This document shows positions 17,202 to 26,803 of a stretch of 64,000 bases of DNA, piece by piece. Position 1 is the stretch's first letter; the number at the start of each line of letters is the position of its first letter. The stretch comes from DATARR01 sp034666985. GTDB lineage: Bacteria > Acidobacteriota > Thermoanaerobaculia > Multivoradales > UBA5704. A program made the position numbers and the translations under genes. A model generated the notes under the pieces. The model did not search any database. It saw only the letters and a program-made list of their open reading frames with translations, and was not told where the DNA came from. The stretch spans positions 39,499 to 103,498 of the forward strand of contig JAXDKS010000066.1 in the NCBI GenBank assembly GCA_034666985.1, given 5' to 3'.

Positions 17202-19535
17202 TTGAATCTTCCCAACCGCCAGTGGCTCCGCCGCAAACCCGTCGTCTTCAGCCTGACCCTGGCCCCGGTGCTCCTCGTTGCCGGGAGTTGGGCGACCCTC
17301 GACCACCTCGATCGCGAAGGACGGGAGTTCTTCCAAACGGGCCGCGCCGTGGTCATGACGCTCGACCGGCTCGCGGGCGATCTTTCCCACCGTGACCTCG
17401 CCGCGGCCGGCGACGTCTACGCTCCCGATTTCCATGGCTCTCCCCTGGGCCTCGCGAGCTTCCAGCCGGTGGCGCAGAAGGACGGCATCGCGACCCTCCG
17501 CTTCGCGCCCGCCAAGGGGACCGCCGACCGCGCCGCCGCCGTCGCGGAGTGGCGGGCCTATCTCGATGGCTTCGATTCAATCGAGGAGATCGGTCTGCAC
17601 CTGCATCGCGTCGAAGCCTGGGAGATGGGAGGCGAGGTCACGGCCCAGATCCGCCTCGAGACGATCGGCACGCCCAAGGGACATGCCCGGTCCGGGATCG
17701 ACCGCGCCCTGTTCCGCATGCGCTTCGTGCCGGGGAAGGAAGGTTTGAGCATTGCCGAGGCCTCACCCGTCGAGGGTGAGCGCCTGGTGGCGGACAAGCC
17801 GCAGTTCGAGGAGGTGGGCCACGCGGCGGGGATCGACTTCGTGAACCGCTACTACCCGCCGTTCCTCTCGCTCCCCCTGCGCTTCGGCATGATCCGCTAC
17901 GGCCCGGGCGGCCTCAGCGCCGTGGATTTCGACAACGACGGCTGGTACGACCTGTTCATTCCCGACGGCGTCGAGTCGCGCCTGTTCCGCAACCGCCGTG
18001 ACGGCACCTTCGAGGACGTCACCGCCGCCGCCGGCCTCTCCGGCCTCGACGGCGCTTCCGTGGGCGTCTTCGCCGACTACGACAACGACGGCTGGAAGGA
18101 CCTCTTCGTCAGCCACACCTTCCGCCACAACCAGCTCTTCCACAACCGGGGGGACGGCACGTTCGAGGACGTCACCGCCCGCTCCGGGATCAGCGAGGAC
18201 TGCTGCACCACCGTCGCCTCCTGGGGGGACTACGACAACGACGGCAAGCTCGACCTCTACGTCGGGCGCTATCTCGATCCCCGCAAGGCCATTCCCACCA
18301 CCTTCTATGCCCGCAACGGCGAGCCCAACCAGCTCTACCACAACAATGGCGACGGCACCTTCACCAACGTCACGGAGAAGGCCGGCGTGGGCGACACCGG
18401 CCTCTGCCTGGGCTCCGCCTGGGGGGACTACGACGACGACGGCCGCCCCGACCTCTACGTGGTCAACGACTTCGGCCGCAGCACCCTCTTCCACAACGAG
18501 GGCGCCGGCACCTTCACCGACGTGACGGTCAAGACCGGCACCCTGTCCTACGGCGCCGGCATGAGCGCCTCCTTCGGCGACTACGACAACGACGGCCGGC
18601 TGGACCTCTACACGGCCGACATCCGCTCCGAGCACGGCTGGTTCGCCGAGTCGCCCACGGTCTGGCGCTACATGGCCAACTCCTGGAAGCAGGGCGTCTG
18701 GAAGACCGACATGCCCCTCTACTTCCAGATCTTCCGCCAGTCGGGCACCCAGTTCGTCCCGGTCTTCAAGGAGATGGCCGCGGGCAACCACCTGCTGCAC
18801 AACCAGGGGGACGGCACCTTCGCGGACGTCTCCTGGAAGTCCGGCGCCAATCCCATCGGCTGGTTCTGGGGCTCCGGTTTCGGGGACTTCGACAACGACG
18901 GCTTCCAGGACGTCTACAGCGCCGACGGTTGGGTCTACAATGACAAGGGGACGGAGATCGAGCTCGACTTCCTCGACAACGTCGTGGGCAACCAGGCAGA
19001 GTACAAGAAGGGGACGTTCTTCGATCCCAAGCACTTCCGGAAGCTCTCGTGGCACGGCTGGGAGCGCAACCGCCACCTCCTCAACCGCGGCGACGGCACC
19101 TTCCAGGAGATCGGCCGGCCGGCCGGCACCGACCTGCTCACCAACAGCCGCGGCATCGCCCTCGCCGACTTCTGGAACCGCGGCGTGCTCGACGTCGCCG
19201 TGGCCGCCAACGCCGACCGCCACGCCCTGCTGCGCAACGAGATCGAAGGTGGCAGGCACTGGCTGGAGGTCGAGCTGACCGGCACCAAGTCCAACCGCGA
19301 TGCCGTGGGAGCGCGGGTCACTGCCAAGGCCGGCGGCAAGACCCTCACCCGCGAGGTGACGGCGGGCGACGGCTACGCCTCCCAGAGCATGCTGCGCCTG
19401 CACTTCGGCTTGGGCGCTGCCGCCGTGGTGGACGAGCTGACCATCAAGTGGCCGGCCTCGGGAATCGTCCAGCGATTCAAGAACGTGTCCGCGGACCGGA
19501 TCGTCAAGGTGATCGAAGGAGGGGATCTCCAGTGA
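17202..19535 (+). CDS. CRTAC1-type FG-GAP/VCBS repeat protein with C-terminal ASPIC/UnbV domain (copy 1)
   Basis: 777 aa from a TTG at 17202 with GAGGAG upstream. An N-terminal signal anchor (about residues 12-30) precedes a 200-residue unfamiliar region. Many FG-GAP/VCBS blades follow, with Ca-binding DxDxDG loops (DYDNDGW, DYDDDGR, DFDNDGF), predicted to form an extracytoplasmic beta-propeller. The C-terminus is an ASPIC/UnbV domain (NRDAVGARVTAKAGGK, then LHFGLGAA and IKWPASGIVQRF). UnbV proteins occur in enediyne and other biosynthetic clusters and in secreted proteins, but their biochemistry is unclear. The stop overlaps the start of the TPR gene, and a paralogue follows it. Confidence 0.88.
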   Translation: MNLPNRQWLRRKPVVFSLTLAPVLLVAGSWATLDHLDREGREFFQTGRAVVMTLDRLAGDLSHRDLAAAGDVYAPDFHGSPLGLASFQPVAQKDGIATLRFAPAKGTADRAAAVAEWRAYLDGFDSIEEIGLHLHRVEAWEMGGEVTAQIRLETIGTPKGHARSGIDRALFRMRFVPGKEGLSIAEASPVEGERLVADKPQFEEVGHAAGIDFVNRYYPPFLSLPLRFGMIRYGPGGLSAVDFDNDGWYDLFIPDGVESRLFRNRRDGTFEDVTAAAGLSGLDGASVGVFADYDNDGWKDLFVSHTFRHNQLFHNRGDGTFEDVTARSGISEDCCTTVASWGDYDNDGKLDLYVGRYLDPRKAIPTTFYARNGEPNQLYHNNGDGTFTNVTEKAGVGDTGLCLGSAWGDYDDDGRPDLYVVNDFGRSTLFHNEGAGTFTDVTVKTGTLSYGAGMSASFGDYDNDGRLDLYTADIRSEHGWFAESPTVWRYMANSWKQGVWKTDMPLYFQIFRQSGTQFVPVFKEMAAGNHLLHNQGDGTFADVSWKSGANPIGWFWGSGFGDFDNDGFQDVYSADGWVYNDKGTEIELDFLDNVVGNQAEYKKGTFFDPKHFRKLSWHGWERNRHLLNRGDGTFQEIGRPAGTDLLTNSRGIALADFWNRGVLDVAVAANADRHALLRNEIEGGRHWLEVELTGTKSNRDAVGARVTAKAGGKTLTREVTAGDGYASQSMLRLHFGLGAAAVVDELTIKWPASGIVQRFKNVSADRIVKVIEGGDLQ

Positions 19536-20275
19536 CGCGACGTCTCACCATCCTCCTGACTCTTCTTCTTCTTCCCGGCGTGGCCCGCGCCGCCGCCTTC
19601 GAGGATGCGATGAAGGCGGTGGCCGCCGGCAACCACGCCGCGGCCCTGCCGCTGTTCGAGACGGCCCTCAACGCCGATCCGGACGACCTCAAGAGCGCCA
19701 ACGAATACCGCAAGGCGGTGATCCGCACCAAAGAGTACGACCGCGCCATCGCCTTTTTCGAGAAGCTGACGAAGGAGCATCCCCTGGCGGCGTTCGCCTG
19801 GCTCAACTTCGGCTACACCTACGTGGACAAGATCCCGGACGCGGGCTCCATCACCCAGGTGATCCTGGCCAACAACGCCCTCACCAACTTCAGCAAGTCG
19901 ATCGCGCTGAAGAAGAGCTGGATCGCCCTCTTCACCCGCGGCAACAGCTATCTTTACTGGCCCAAGATTTTCGGCCGCGCGCCCCTGGGAGTGACGGACC
20001 TCGAGCAGGCGGTCGCCATCTCCCAGAAAGAGCCGAAGCAGCGATCGGTCTACGCCCGCGCCTGGATCGCCCTGGGCGACGGCTACTGGAAGACCGAGCA
20101 GCCCGAGAAAGCCAAGTCCACCTGGCGAGAGGGGGCGAAGCTCTTCCCGAATCATCCGGAGCTCAAGGCCCGCCTCGCCCGCGACGGCGACGACCTGGAG
20201 AAGTACATCTACGACCAGCTCGATCCCAACAAGCGGGTGGACACCAATCTGGCGCCGCTGTGGGAGGGGGAGTGA
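19532..20275 (+). CDS. Secreted tetratricopeptide-repeat protein
   Basis: 247 aa from a GTG overlapping the CRTAC1 stop (GTGA), with GGAGGGG upstream. A classic Sec signal peptide (LTILLTLLLLPGVARA, cleaved after about residue 20) is followed by TPR-like helical pairs: MKAVAAGNHAAALPLFETAL, EYDRAIAFFEKLTKEHP and YWKTEQPEKAKSTWREGAKL. TPR proteins are assembly scaffolds. Sandwiched between two CRTAC1 proteins, it is likely a periplasmic partner that assembles or presents them. The last residues overlap the GTG of the next gene. Confidence 0.82.
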   Translation: MTRRLTILLTLLLLPGVARAAAFEDAMKAVAAGNHAAALPLFETALNADPDDLKSANEYRKAVIRTKEYDRAIAFFEKLTKEHPLAAFAWLNFGYTYVDKIPDAGSITQVILANNALTNFSKSIALKKSWIALFTRGNSYLYWPKIFGRAPLGVTDLEQAVAISQKEPKQRSVYARAWIALGDGYWKTEQPEKAKSTWREGAKLFPNHPELKARLARDGDDLEKYIYDQLDPNKRVDTNLAPLWEGE

Positions 20276-22017
20276 GGCAGGCCCTCCTTCTCGCCTTTCT
20301 GCTGCCGTCCTTAGCCGCCGGAGCCGAGGCCCCCGCGCCTCCCATCCGCTTCGAGGAGGTCGGAGCCGCGGCCGGGGCCCGCATGCAGCACCACACCCAC
20401 AAGTTCAAGGGCAAGCACGCCGACGTGCTCGGCATGTTCACCGCCGGCGGCGCCTCCGTGGCCGTGGGTGACTACGACGGCGACGGCGACGAGGACCTGT
20501 TCGTCACCGACTCCGACACCGGCCGTCCCAATCATCTGCTGCGCAATGAATTCGTGCCCACCGGCAAACTGGCCTTCACCGACGTGGCCAAAGAGGCGGG
20601 GGTCGCGGGCGGCAATGACGAGCATTCCATCGTCTCGGACGCCATCTGGTTCGACGCCGACAACGACGGCCTCCCGGATCTGGTGGTCGCCCGCTTCGGC
20701 ACGCCGATCCTCTACCGCAACCGGGGCAAGGGAAAGCTCGCGGACGTCTCCGCCAAAGCCGGGCTGACGAAGTTCGGCAACTCCATCGCCGTCATCGCCT
20801 TCGACTACGACGACGACGGCCGGCTCGACCTGCTGTTCGGCAACTACTTCCCGCCCGTCGACCTGATCGCCCTGCCCACCCCCCACGTGCTGCCCAACGA
20901 CCTCGACAACGCCGTCAACGGCGGCGGCGTCACCCTCTGGCGCAACGTCACGGCGCCGGGCTCGCACGACGTCCGCTTCGAGGAGGTGACGGAGAAGGCG
21001 GGCCTCTCCCGCCACACCGGCTGGACCCTCGACGCGGGCCACGGCGACCTCAACAACGACGGCTGGCAGGACCTCTACCTGGCGGGCGACTACGGCACCG
21101 ACCGGCTGTTCTTCAACAACCGCGACGGCACCTTCCGGGACGCCACCCAGTCGGCGCTGGGCGGCCTCGACACCAAGAAGGGCATGAACGCCGAGATGGC
21201 GGATTTCGACCGCGACGGCTGGCTGGATGTCTACGTCACCAACATCACCGACGAGTACATGAAAGAATGCAACATGCTCTGGCACAACAACGGCGACGGC
21301 ACGTTCACCGACCTGTCGAAGGAGACCGGCACCTGCAACACCCTGTGGGGCTGGGGCGCCAAGTTCGGCGACTTCGACGACGACGGCTGGCTGGACCTCT
21401 TCGCCGTCGACGGCCTGCGCTCGGCCGGCAAGGAGAACTACATCCCCGTGCTGCTCGAGACCATCATCACGCCGGGCATCGACTTCACCGACGTCAACAA
21501 CTGGCCGGCCATCGGCAACATGACCTGGAGCGGCTATCAGAAGAAGAAACTCTTCCGCAACCTGGGAACGCTGGCCTTCAAGGAGATGGCGGCCGAGGCC
21601 GGGGTGGACAACGACCGCGACGGCCGCGGCGTCGGCGTCGGCGACTTCGACAACGACGGCCGGCTCGACCTCTACCAAGCCAACGCCAACCAGGAGTCGC
21701 TCCTCTATCGCAACGTTTCCGCAGGGACGGGGCACTGGATCGAGCTGAAGCTCACCGGCACGAAGTCGAACCGCGACGCGATCGGCGCCCGCGTCACCGT
21801 CAAGCTCGGCGGCGCGACCCTGATCCGCGAGGTCGACGGCGGCAACGGCTACGCCGGCCAGAGCTCGAAGCGGCTCCATTTCGGACTGGGGCCGGCGACG
21901 AAGATCGACTCGCTGGAGATCCGCTGGCCGAGCGGCGCCGTGGAGAAATTGGAGAAAGCGGCCGTGCCAGTGGATCGCATCGTTGCGATCCGGGAAGGGG
22001 CTGGAGTCGTGAAATGA
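20272..22017 (+). CDS. CRTAC1-type FG-GAP/VCBS repeat protein with ASPIC/UnbV domain (copy 2)
   Basis: 581 aa from the GTG at 20272, which overlaps the TPR stop and gives a proper signal peptide (RQALLLAFLLPSLAAGAEA); a GTG at 20260 is less likely. Seven or so VCBS blades carry acidic Ca loops (DYDGDGDEDLF, DYDDDGR, DFDRDGW, DFDDDGW, DFDNDGR). The C-terminus is an ASPIC/UnbV domain very close to that of copy 1 (TGTKSNRDAIGARVTVK, LHFGLGPA). It lacks the 200-residue N-terminal extension of copy 1. It is coupled to the SnoaL-like gene by ATGA. Confidence 0.88.
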   Translation: MRQALLLAFLLPSLAAGAEAPAPPIRFEEVGAAAGARMQHHTHKFKGKHADVLGMFTAGGASVAVGDYDGDGDEDLFVTDSDTGRPNHLLRNEFVPTGKLAFTDVAKEAGVAGGNDEHSIVSDAIWFDADNDGLPDLVVARFGTPILYRNRGKGKLADVSAKAGLTKFGNSIAVIAFDYDDDGRLDLLFGNYFPPVDLIALPTPHVLPNDLDNAVNGGGVTLWRNVTAPGSHDVRFEEVTEKAGLSRHTGWTLDAGHGDLNNDGWQDLYLAGDYGTDRLFFNNRDGTFRDATQSALGGLDTKKGMNAEMADFDRDGWLDVYVTNITDEYMKECNMLWHNNGDGTFTDLSKETGTCNTLWGWGAKFGDFDDDGWLDLFAVDGLRSAGKENYIPVLLETIITPGIDFTDVNNWPAIGNMTWSGYQKKKLFRNLGTLAFKEMAAEAGVDNDRDGRGVGVGDFDNDGRLDLYQANANQESLLYRNVSAGTGHWIELKLTGTKSNRDAIGARVTVKLGGATLIREVDGGNGYAGQSSKRLHFGLGPATKIDSLEIRWPSGAVEKLEKAAVPVDRIVAIREGAGVVK

Positions 22018-22484
22018 CCGACGTGGCGGCGATGAAGGAGATCGGCCGGCGCTTCCGGGAAGACCTCTGGAACAGCGGGGACCTCGCGCTCGCCGACGAC
22101 ATCTTCGCCCGCGACTGCCTGGTCCACGCCCGCGTCCCGTTCCCCATCGACTTCGCCCGCGGCCCGGACGCGCTGCGCCACCTCATCTTCTTCTATCATC
22201 TCGCCTTCAGCGAAATCCGGGTCACCGCCGATCAGATCGTCGCCGAAGGGGACACGGTCGTCATCCGCTGGACCGCCCGCGGACGGCACACCGGCCACCT
22301 GCTCGGCCTGCCTCCCACCGGGAAGGAGGCGGTCACCACGGGCATCGACATGCTGCGCATCGAGGATGGAAAGATCATCGAAGGATGGGTGAGTTGGGAC
22401 ACGCTCAGCCTCTTCGAGCAACTCGCGGGCCTGGAAGGCGAGGGGGGCTTCCTGTCGCTCCTCGAGCGGCTCCGCACGACATAA
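22014..22484 (+). CDS. SnoaL-like polyketide-cyclase/NTF2-fold protein
   Basis: 156 aa, starting at the ATG that overlaps the CRTAC1 stop. The pattern RRFREDLWNSGDLALADDIFARDCLVHAR, then GPDALRHLIFFYHLAFSEIRVTADQIVAEGDTVVIRWTARGRHTG and DMLRIEDGKIIEGWVSWD is that of SnoaL-like ester cyclases, an NTF2-fold alpha+beta cone. Members close polyketide rings or act as small hydrolases and isomerases. Its place beside UnbV-type proteins and a halogenase-like enzyme fits a biosynthetic role, though many SnoaL-like proteins have other functions. There is no signal peptide. Confidence 0.8.
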   Translation: MTDVAAMKEIGRRFREDLWNSGDLALADDIFARDCLVHARVPFPIDFARGPDALRHLIFFYHLAFSEIRVTADQIVAEGDTVVIRWTARGRHTGHLLGLPPTGKEAVTTGIDMLRIEDGKIIEGWVSWDTLSLFEQLAGLEGEGGFLSLLERLRTT

Positions 22485-22498
22485 CTTTGGAGGGAACT

Positions 22499-23419
22499 AT
22501 GAAAAGAGTATGGAAGGTATGGGGTCTGGCCCTCGCGCTGCTGGCAGCCCTGCCCGCAACGGGCTTCTGCGGCGGCGCCTGGGTACCCTCTCCGGGTGAG
22601 GGGGACGTGCAACTGGGCTTCAGCCGCAAGACGGCCGACACCTCGTGGGACGCCAGCGGCAACAGCTTCGTGAACCTCACCACGAGCAACGGCCAGAGGG
22701 TGCGCACCTATCACGACTTCCGCTACGCCTATCTCTCGGGCGAGATCGGCCTGCTGCCGCGGCTCTCCACCCGTTTCCTGGCCACCTACCTCTACGGCCT
22801 GGAGGGCCCCCACGCCGACCTGGAGAAGAACGCCGGCCTGTCGGACGCCTGGTTCGGCTTCAAATACGCCCTGGCCCAGGGGGACTGGCCCATGGCCCTG
22901 GGCGCGACCCTGCGCACCCCCTACTTCTACGATCTGCCCGGCTCCTACAGCCGCTACATCTTCGACAGCCAGGGGAACCGCCGCGGCGTGAGCCCCGAGT
23001 GGCGGGGCCTGCTCAAGCGCGACTACACGCTCTCCTATCTCCTCAGCCACTCCTACCAGGGCGGCGCGGGCTGGATGAATTTCGAGACCGGCTACACCTG
23101 GCGCGAGGGGGCGCCGGCGGATCAGATCCCCCTCTACGCCGAGGTGGGTTACCCCCTCGGCTGGCACGGCGTGGCCCTCAAGGGCGCCGTGACCTATATC
23201 CACAGCCTGGGCAACGACTCCCCGCGCCAGCCCGACGACCGCTTCGGGGCCTCGGCCACCTTCAACTTCAACGACGCCAGCATGATGAAGGCCGGCGTCG
23301 GGTTCATCCTGCCGTTGCGCGGCCGGACGGGCCTGGAGGTCGGCTACAACCAGTGGCTGTGGGGGGAGTCCGCACGGCGGTACCGCGAGCCCTACCTTTC
23401 CGTGGGGACCCGCTTCTAG
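22499..23419 (+). CDS. Outer-membrane beta-barrel-type protein
   Basis: 306 aa; the ATG at 22499 follows TTTGGAGGGA. The signal peptide (WGLALALLAALPATGFC) is followed by a mature chain rich in alternating aromatic strands (FRYAYLSGEIGLLPRLSTRFLATY, NFETGYTW, AVTYIHSLG). It ends in Phe (YLSVGTRF), the usual outer-membrane barrel terminus recognised by the BAM machinery. It resembles transporter or MetA-like barrels that move hydrophobic molecules, without a specific match. Position between the CRTAC1/SnoaL genes and the oxidative enzymes suggests export or uptake of the cluster's substrate. Confidence 0.72.
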   Translation: MKRVWKVWGLALALLAALPATGFCGGAWVPSPGEGDVQLGFSRKTADTSWDASGNSFVNLTTSNGQRVRTYHDFRYAYLSGEIGLLPRLSTRFLATYLYGLEGPHADLEKNAGLSDAWFGFKYALAQGDWPMALGATLRTPYFYDLPGSYSRYIFDSQGNRRGVSPEWRGLLKRDYTLSYLLSHSYQGGAGWMNFETGYTWREGAPADQIPLYAEVGYPLGWHGVALKGAVTYIHSLGNDSPRQPDDRFGASATFNFNDASMMKAGVGFILPLRGRTGLEVGYNQWLWGESARRYREPYLSVGTRF

Positions 23420-23490
23420 GATCATGAAACGAATGGGGGAGGTGCCGCGCCTAACTGGCAGGTCCTCCATGGGGGAGGGCGGGAGGAAGC

Positions 23491-25299
23491 ATGGAAGAGA
23501 AGAGTCTGCCTGAAGTCGAAGTCCTGGATGTCCTCATCATTGGTGCCGGACTGGCGGGCCTCACGCTCGCCCGCCAGCTCCTGCTCGCCCGTCCGGAGAT
23601 CCGCATCCTGATGCTGGACCGCCTGGCCGAGGTCCCGACGCCGAAGCAGAAGGTGGGGGAGGCCACGGTCCAGGTGAGCGGCTACTACTACTCCCGGGTG
23701 CTCGAGATGGAGGAGCACCTCCTGCGCGAGCACTTCCTCAAGTACAACCTCCGTTTCTATTGGAAGACGCAGCGCGGCGGCGACGTCTGGGAGGATCTCA
23801 GCCAGTCCTACATCCGCAAGATCTCCAACATCGCCACCTACCAGCTCGATCGCAACAAGTTCGAGGCCGCGGTCCTGGAGAAGAACCGCGAGAGCCCCAA
23901 CTTCGAGCTGATCCATCCCATGACCGGCCTGCAGGTGGACTTGGCCGAAGAGGGGAGTGAGAACCCCCACGCCTTCCGCTTCGAGGCCGGGGGCCGGGAG
24001 ATCTCCGGCCGCGCTACCTGGGTGGTGGACGCCTCGGGCCGCAACCGCTTCCTGGTCAAGCGGCGGGAGCTCGATCGCCCGAGCCCCATCCAGCACGGCT
24101 CCTCCTTCCTCTGGGTCGAGGGGCTCCTGGACCCCGAGAAGTGCACCAACCTCGACCGCAAGGCCATCCGCCTGCGGCCCGAGCGGTCGGCCCTTGGGCA
24201 TTTCCCCACCTTCCTCGCCACCAACCACTACTGCGGCGAGGGCTACTGGTTCTGGGAGATCCCCCTCCACGGCAAGACCAGCCTGGGCCTGGTCTTCGAC
24301 TCCGCCAACGTCGCCTTCAAGGACGTCTCCACGGCTGAGAAGCTGGTGGAGTGGATCTGCCGCGAGTACCCTCTCTACGCCCGCGACCTGCCGCAGCGCA
24401 AGATCCTCCACCACTCAGGGCTGACCAGCTTCGCCCTGGACAACGGCCAGACGATCTCCCCCGACCGCTGGGCCCTGGTCGGCGAGGCCTGCCGCTTCAC
24501 CGATCCCCTCTACAGCCCGGGCGGCGACCTGATCTCGACCTACAACACCCTGATCACCGACGCCATCCTGACGCCCGACCGGCGGCAGTTGGAGACCAAG
24601 ATCCGGTTTTACGAGCCGCTCGCGCGGGCCATCTACGAGGCCTACGTGCCGAGCTTCGCCGTCAGCTACTGCACCCTGGGAGACCAGGAGTGCTTCTCCC
24701 TGCGCTACGTCTGGGAGCTGACCATCTACTTCGCCTTCTACGTCTTCCCCTTCATCAACGACCTGCTCACCGAGCAGGCGTTCCTGCCCGCCTTCCTCCG
24801 GCGCTTCGGCCAGCTCGGACCCATCAACCACGGCATGCATCGCCTCCTGGCCGCCTATTACCGGTGGAAGAAGGAGAACGTGGTGATGCCCTCGCCGGAG
24901 CCGGTGTTCTTCGAATTCACCGAGGTGGGGGCCCTCGCGGCCGCCGAGCTGACCTTCTACAAGGTCGGGGTCAGCCTCGACGAGGCCCGCCAGGTGCTCG
25001 ACGAGCAGCTCGAAAATCTCCGCGATTTTGCCCGCTGGACCGCGGCCCACATCGCCGCCGCCGTGCTGGACGACCCGCGGGCCGCCACCAACGCCGCCTT
25101 CATCCGCGGCATCGACGTGAACGACCTCCAGTTCGATCCCGAGGCCATGGCGGCGCGTCTCGAGGCGGCCTGCCGCGAGACCAACGAGACGTATGCCTGG
25201 CGATTCGAGGTACCCTGCATGGCCCGCTTCAAGACCGAGCGCCTGGAGCCGGCCGAGCCCGCGGATATCCGGGAGGTGGCGGCCGGGAGCCACGCATGA
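23491..25299 (+). CDS. Flavin-dependent halogenase-like/FAD monooxygenase-like protein
   Basis: 602 aa; ATG at 23491 after GGGAGG. It has the FAD GxGxxG motif (GAGLAG, residues 18-23), KVGEATV (54-60), and the halogenase signature WxWxIP as WFWEIP (253-258). The second FAD motif region is WALVGEACRFTDPLYSPGGD. By simple alignment, the lysine that delivers hypohalous acid in PrnA-type halogenases (10th residue counting the G of GEAT as first) is Tyr65, so halogenation is not assured. It may instead be a related monooxygenase or reductase. The C-terminal 140 residues are an extra helical region of unknown role. The stop overlaps the carotenoid-oxygenase start. Confidence 0.75.
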   Translation: MEEKSLPEVEVLDVLIIGAGLAGLTLARQLLLARPEIRILMLDRLAEVPTPKQKVGEATVQVSGYYYSRVLEMEEHLLREHFLKYNLRFYWKTQRGGDVWEDLSQSYIRKISNIATYQLDRNKFEAAVLEKNRESPNFELIHPMTGLQVDLAEEGSENPHAFRFEAGGREISGRATWVVDASGRNRFLVKRRELDRPSPIQHGSSFLWVEGLLDPEKCTNLDRKAIRLRPERSALGHFPTFLATNHYCGEGYWFWEIPLHGKTSLGLVFDSANVAFKDVSTAEKLVEWICREYPLYARDLPQRKILHHSGLTSFALDNGQTISPDRWALVGEACRFTDPLYSPGGDLISTYNTLITDAILTPDRRQLETKIRFYEPLARAIYEAYVPSFAVSYCTLGDQECFSLRYVWELTIYFAFYVFPFINDLLTEQAFLPAFLRRFGQLGPINHGMHRLLAAYYRWKKENVVMPSPEPVFFEFTEVGALAAAELTFYKVGVSLDEARQVLDEQLENLRDFARWTAAHIAAAVLDDPRAATNAAFIRGIDVNDLQFDPEAMAARLEAACRETNETYAWRFEVPCMARFKTERLEPAEPADIREVAAGSHA

Positions 25300-26753
25300 G
25301 CGACGCCGTCCTCGCCGAGGCCCCGGCCGTGGCGGATCACACCCCGGGGCTGGAGCGGGCCTTCTCCTTCGTGCCGGCGGAGCGGACGGCCGAGCGGCTG
25401 CGGATCGAGGGCGAGATCCCGGCCTTTCTGCGCGGCACCTACTTCCTCAACGGTCCCGCCCGCTTCGCTCGCGGCGAGGTGCGCTACCGCCACTGGCTGG
25501 ACGGCGACGGCATGGTCTGCGCCCTCTGCTTTACCGAGGAGGGCGCCCACCTCACGGCCCGCTTCGCGCGCGGCACCAAGCTGGTGGAGGAGGAGGCGGC
25601 CGGCCGCTTCCTCTACCGCGCCTTCGGCACCTCCTTCCCGGGCGACCGGCTGGTCAAGGGCATCGCCCTGGAGTCGCCCCTCAACGTCAGCATCGTCCCT
25701 TTCGGCGACACCCTCCTGGCCTTCGGCGAGCAGGGCCTGCCGTACGAGCTCGATCCGCACACCCTGGAAACCCGGGGCCTCTACACCTTCGGCGGCGCCC
25801 TCAATCCCCTGAGCCCCTTCGCCGCTCACCCCAAGATCGATCCTCAGACGGGAGAGCTGTTCAACTTCGGCATCTCCTTCTCGTCCACCCAGCCGAGCCT
25901 CAACCTCTACCGCTTCGGCGCCGGCGGCGAATTGATCTATCGCCGGCGTCTGCCCCTGCCGGAGCCCCGCTCCCTCCACGACTTCTGCCTCGCGGGCCGG
26001 CACGTGGTCTTCTACCTCGGCCCCTACTGGCTGGACATGGAGTCGCTGCGCGAAGGGCACACCCTCCTCGACTCCCTGCGCTGGGAGCCGGAGCGGGGGA
26101 GCCGCCTGCTCATCGCCCGCCGGGAGGACGGCGAGGCCGTGGCCTCCGTGCCGGTGGGGGAGCGCTACGTGCTCCATGGCATCAACGCCTTCGAGGACCC
26201 TTCAGACCCCAACCGCCTGATCGTGGACGTCCTGGAGCTCGACCGTCCCGTCTACGATCAATACAACGTCCCCGACCTCTTCCCCGATGTCGCTCCCGGC
26301 CGTCCCGTCCGCCTGACGATCGACCTCGCGGCCGGCGCCCTCGTGGATCGCCGGGAGATCGCCTACGACCGCGCTCCCGATTTCCCGGCGATCGATCCCG
26401 AGCTCGCGGGCCGTCCCTACGAAGATTTCTGGATGCTGGGCATCTCGCGGACCGGCCGTCCCGGCCGCAAATCCTTCGACCAGGTCGTCCACGCGAATTG
26501 GAGTTATCCCGACCGGGTCGAGGTCTGGCAGGCCCCGCCGGGCTGGTACCTGGGGGGAGAGCCCGCCTTCGCTCCGGATCCCGCGGACCCCGCAAACAGC
26601 GGAGCGGTGATCTGCCAGCGCTTCGACGCCACGACGGGGGAGAGCGCCTTCCTGGTCTTCGACGCCTTCGACGTGACCCGGGGTCCCGTGGCCGTGCTGC
26701 CTCTGGAACGAGCGCTGCATCTGGGATTCCACGCGCTGTTCGTTCCGGCCTGA
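25296..26753 (+). CDS. Carotenoid oxygenase (RPE65/CCD family)
   Basis: 485 aa, coupled by ATGA to the flavoenzyme. All four iron-binding histidines of the seven-bladed propeller can be placed: His178 (AHPKIDPQTGE), His228 (LHDF), His294 (VLHGINAFED) and His479 (LGFHALFV). The length is typical. These Fe(II) enzymes cleave alkene bonds in carotenoids, stilbenes or related molecules with O2. Pairing with a halogenase-like flavoenzyme suggests sequential oxidation of the same unsaturated substrate. There is no signal peptide, so it acts in the cytoplasm or at the inner membrane. Confidence 0.87.
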   Translation: MSDAVLAEAPAVADHTPGLERAFSFVPAERTAERLRIEGEIPAFLRGTYFLNGPARFARGEVRYRHWLDGDGMVCALCFTEEGAHLTARFARGTKLVEEEAAGRFLYRAFGTSFPGDRLVKGIALESPLNVSIVPFGDTLLAFGEQGLPYELDPHTLETRGLYTFGGALNPLSPFAAHPKIDPQTGELFNFGISFSSTQPSLNLYRFGAGGELIYRRRLPLPEPRSLHDFCLAGRHVVFYLGPYWLDMESLREGHTLLDSLRWEPERGSRLLIARREDGEAVASVPVGERYVLHGINAFEDPSDPNRLIVDVLELDRPVYDQYNVPDLFPDVAPGRPVRLTIDLAAGALVDRREIAYDRAPDFPAIDPELAGRPYEDFWMLGISRTGRPGRKSFDQVVHANWSYPDRVEVWQAPPGWYLGGEPAFAPDPADPANSGAVICQRFDATTGESAFLVFDAFDVTRGPVAVLPLERALHLGFHALFVPA

Positions 26754-26803
26754 GACGGGCCTCCGGCCGGTGCTAGACTGCCGATCCCTTGAGAGGGTCG
26801 GCC

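Noticed and set aside
17763..19403. Val/Glu-rich minus-strand frame with apparent repeats
   Set aside because: The repeats mirror the FG-GAP calcium loops of the CRTAC1 gene on the opposite strand.
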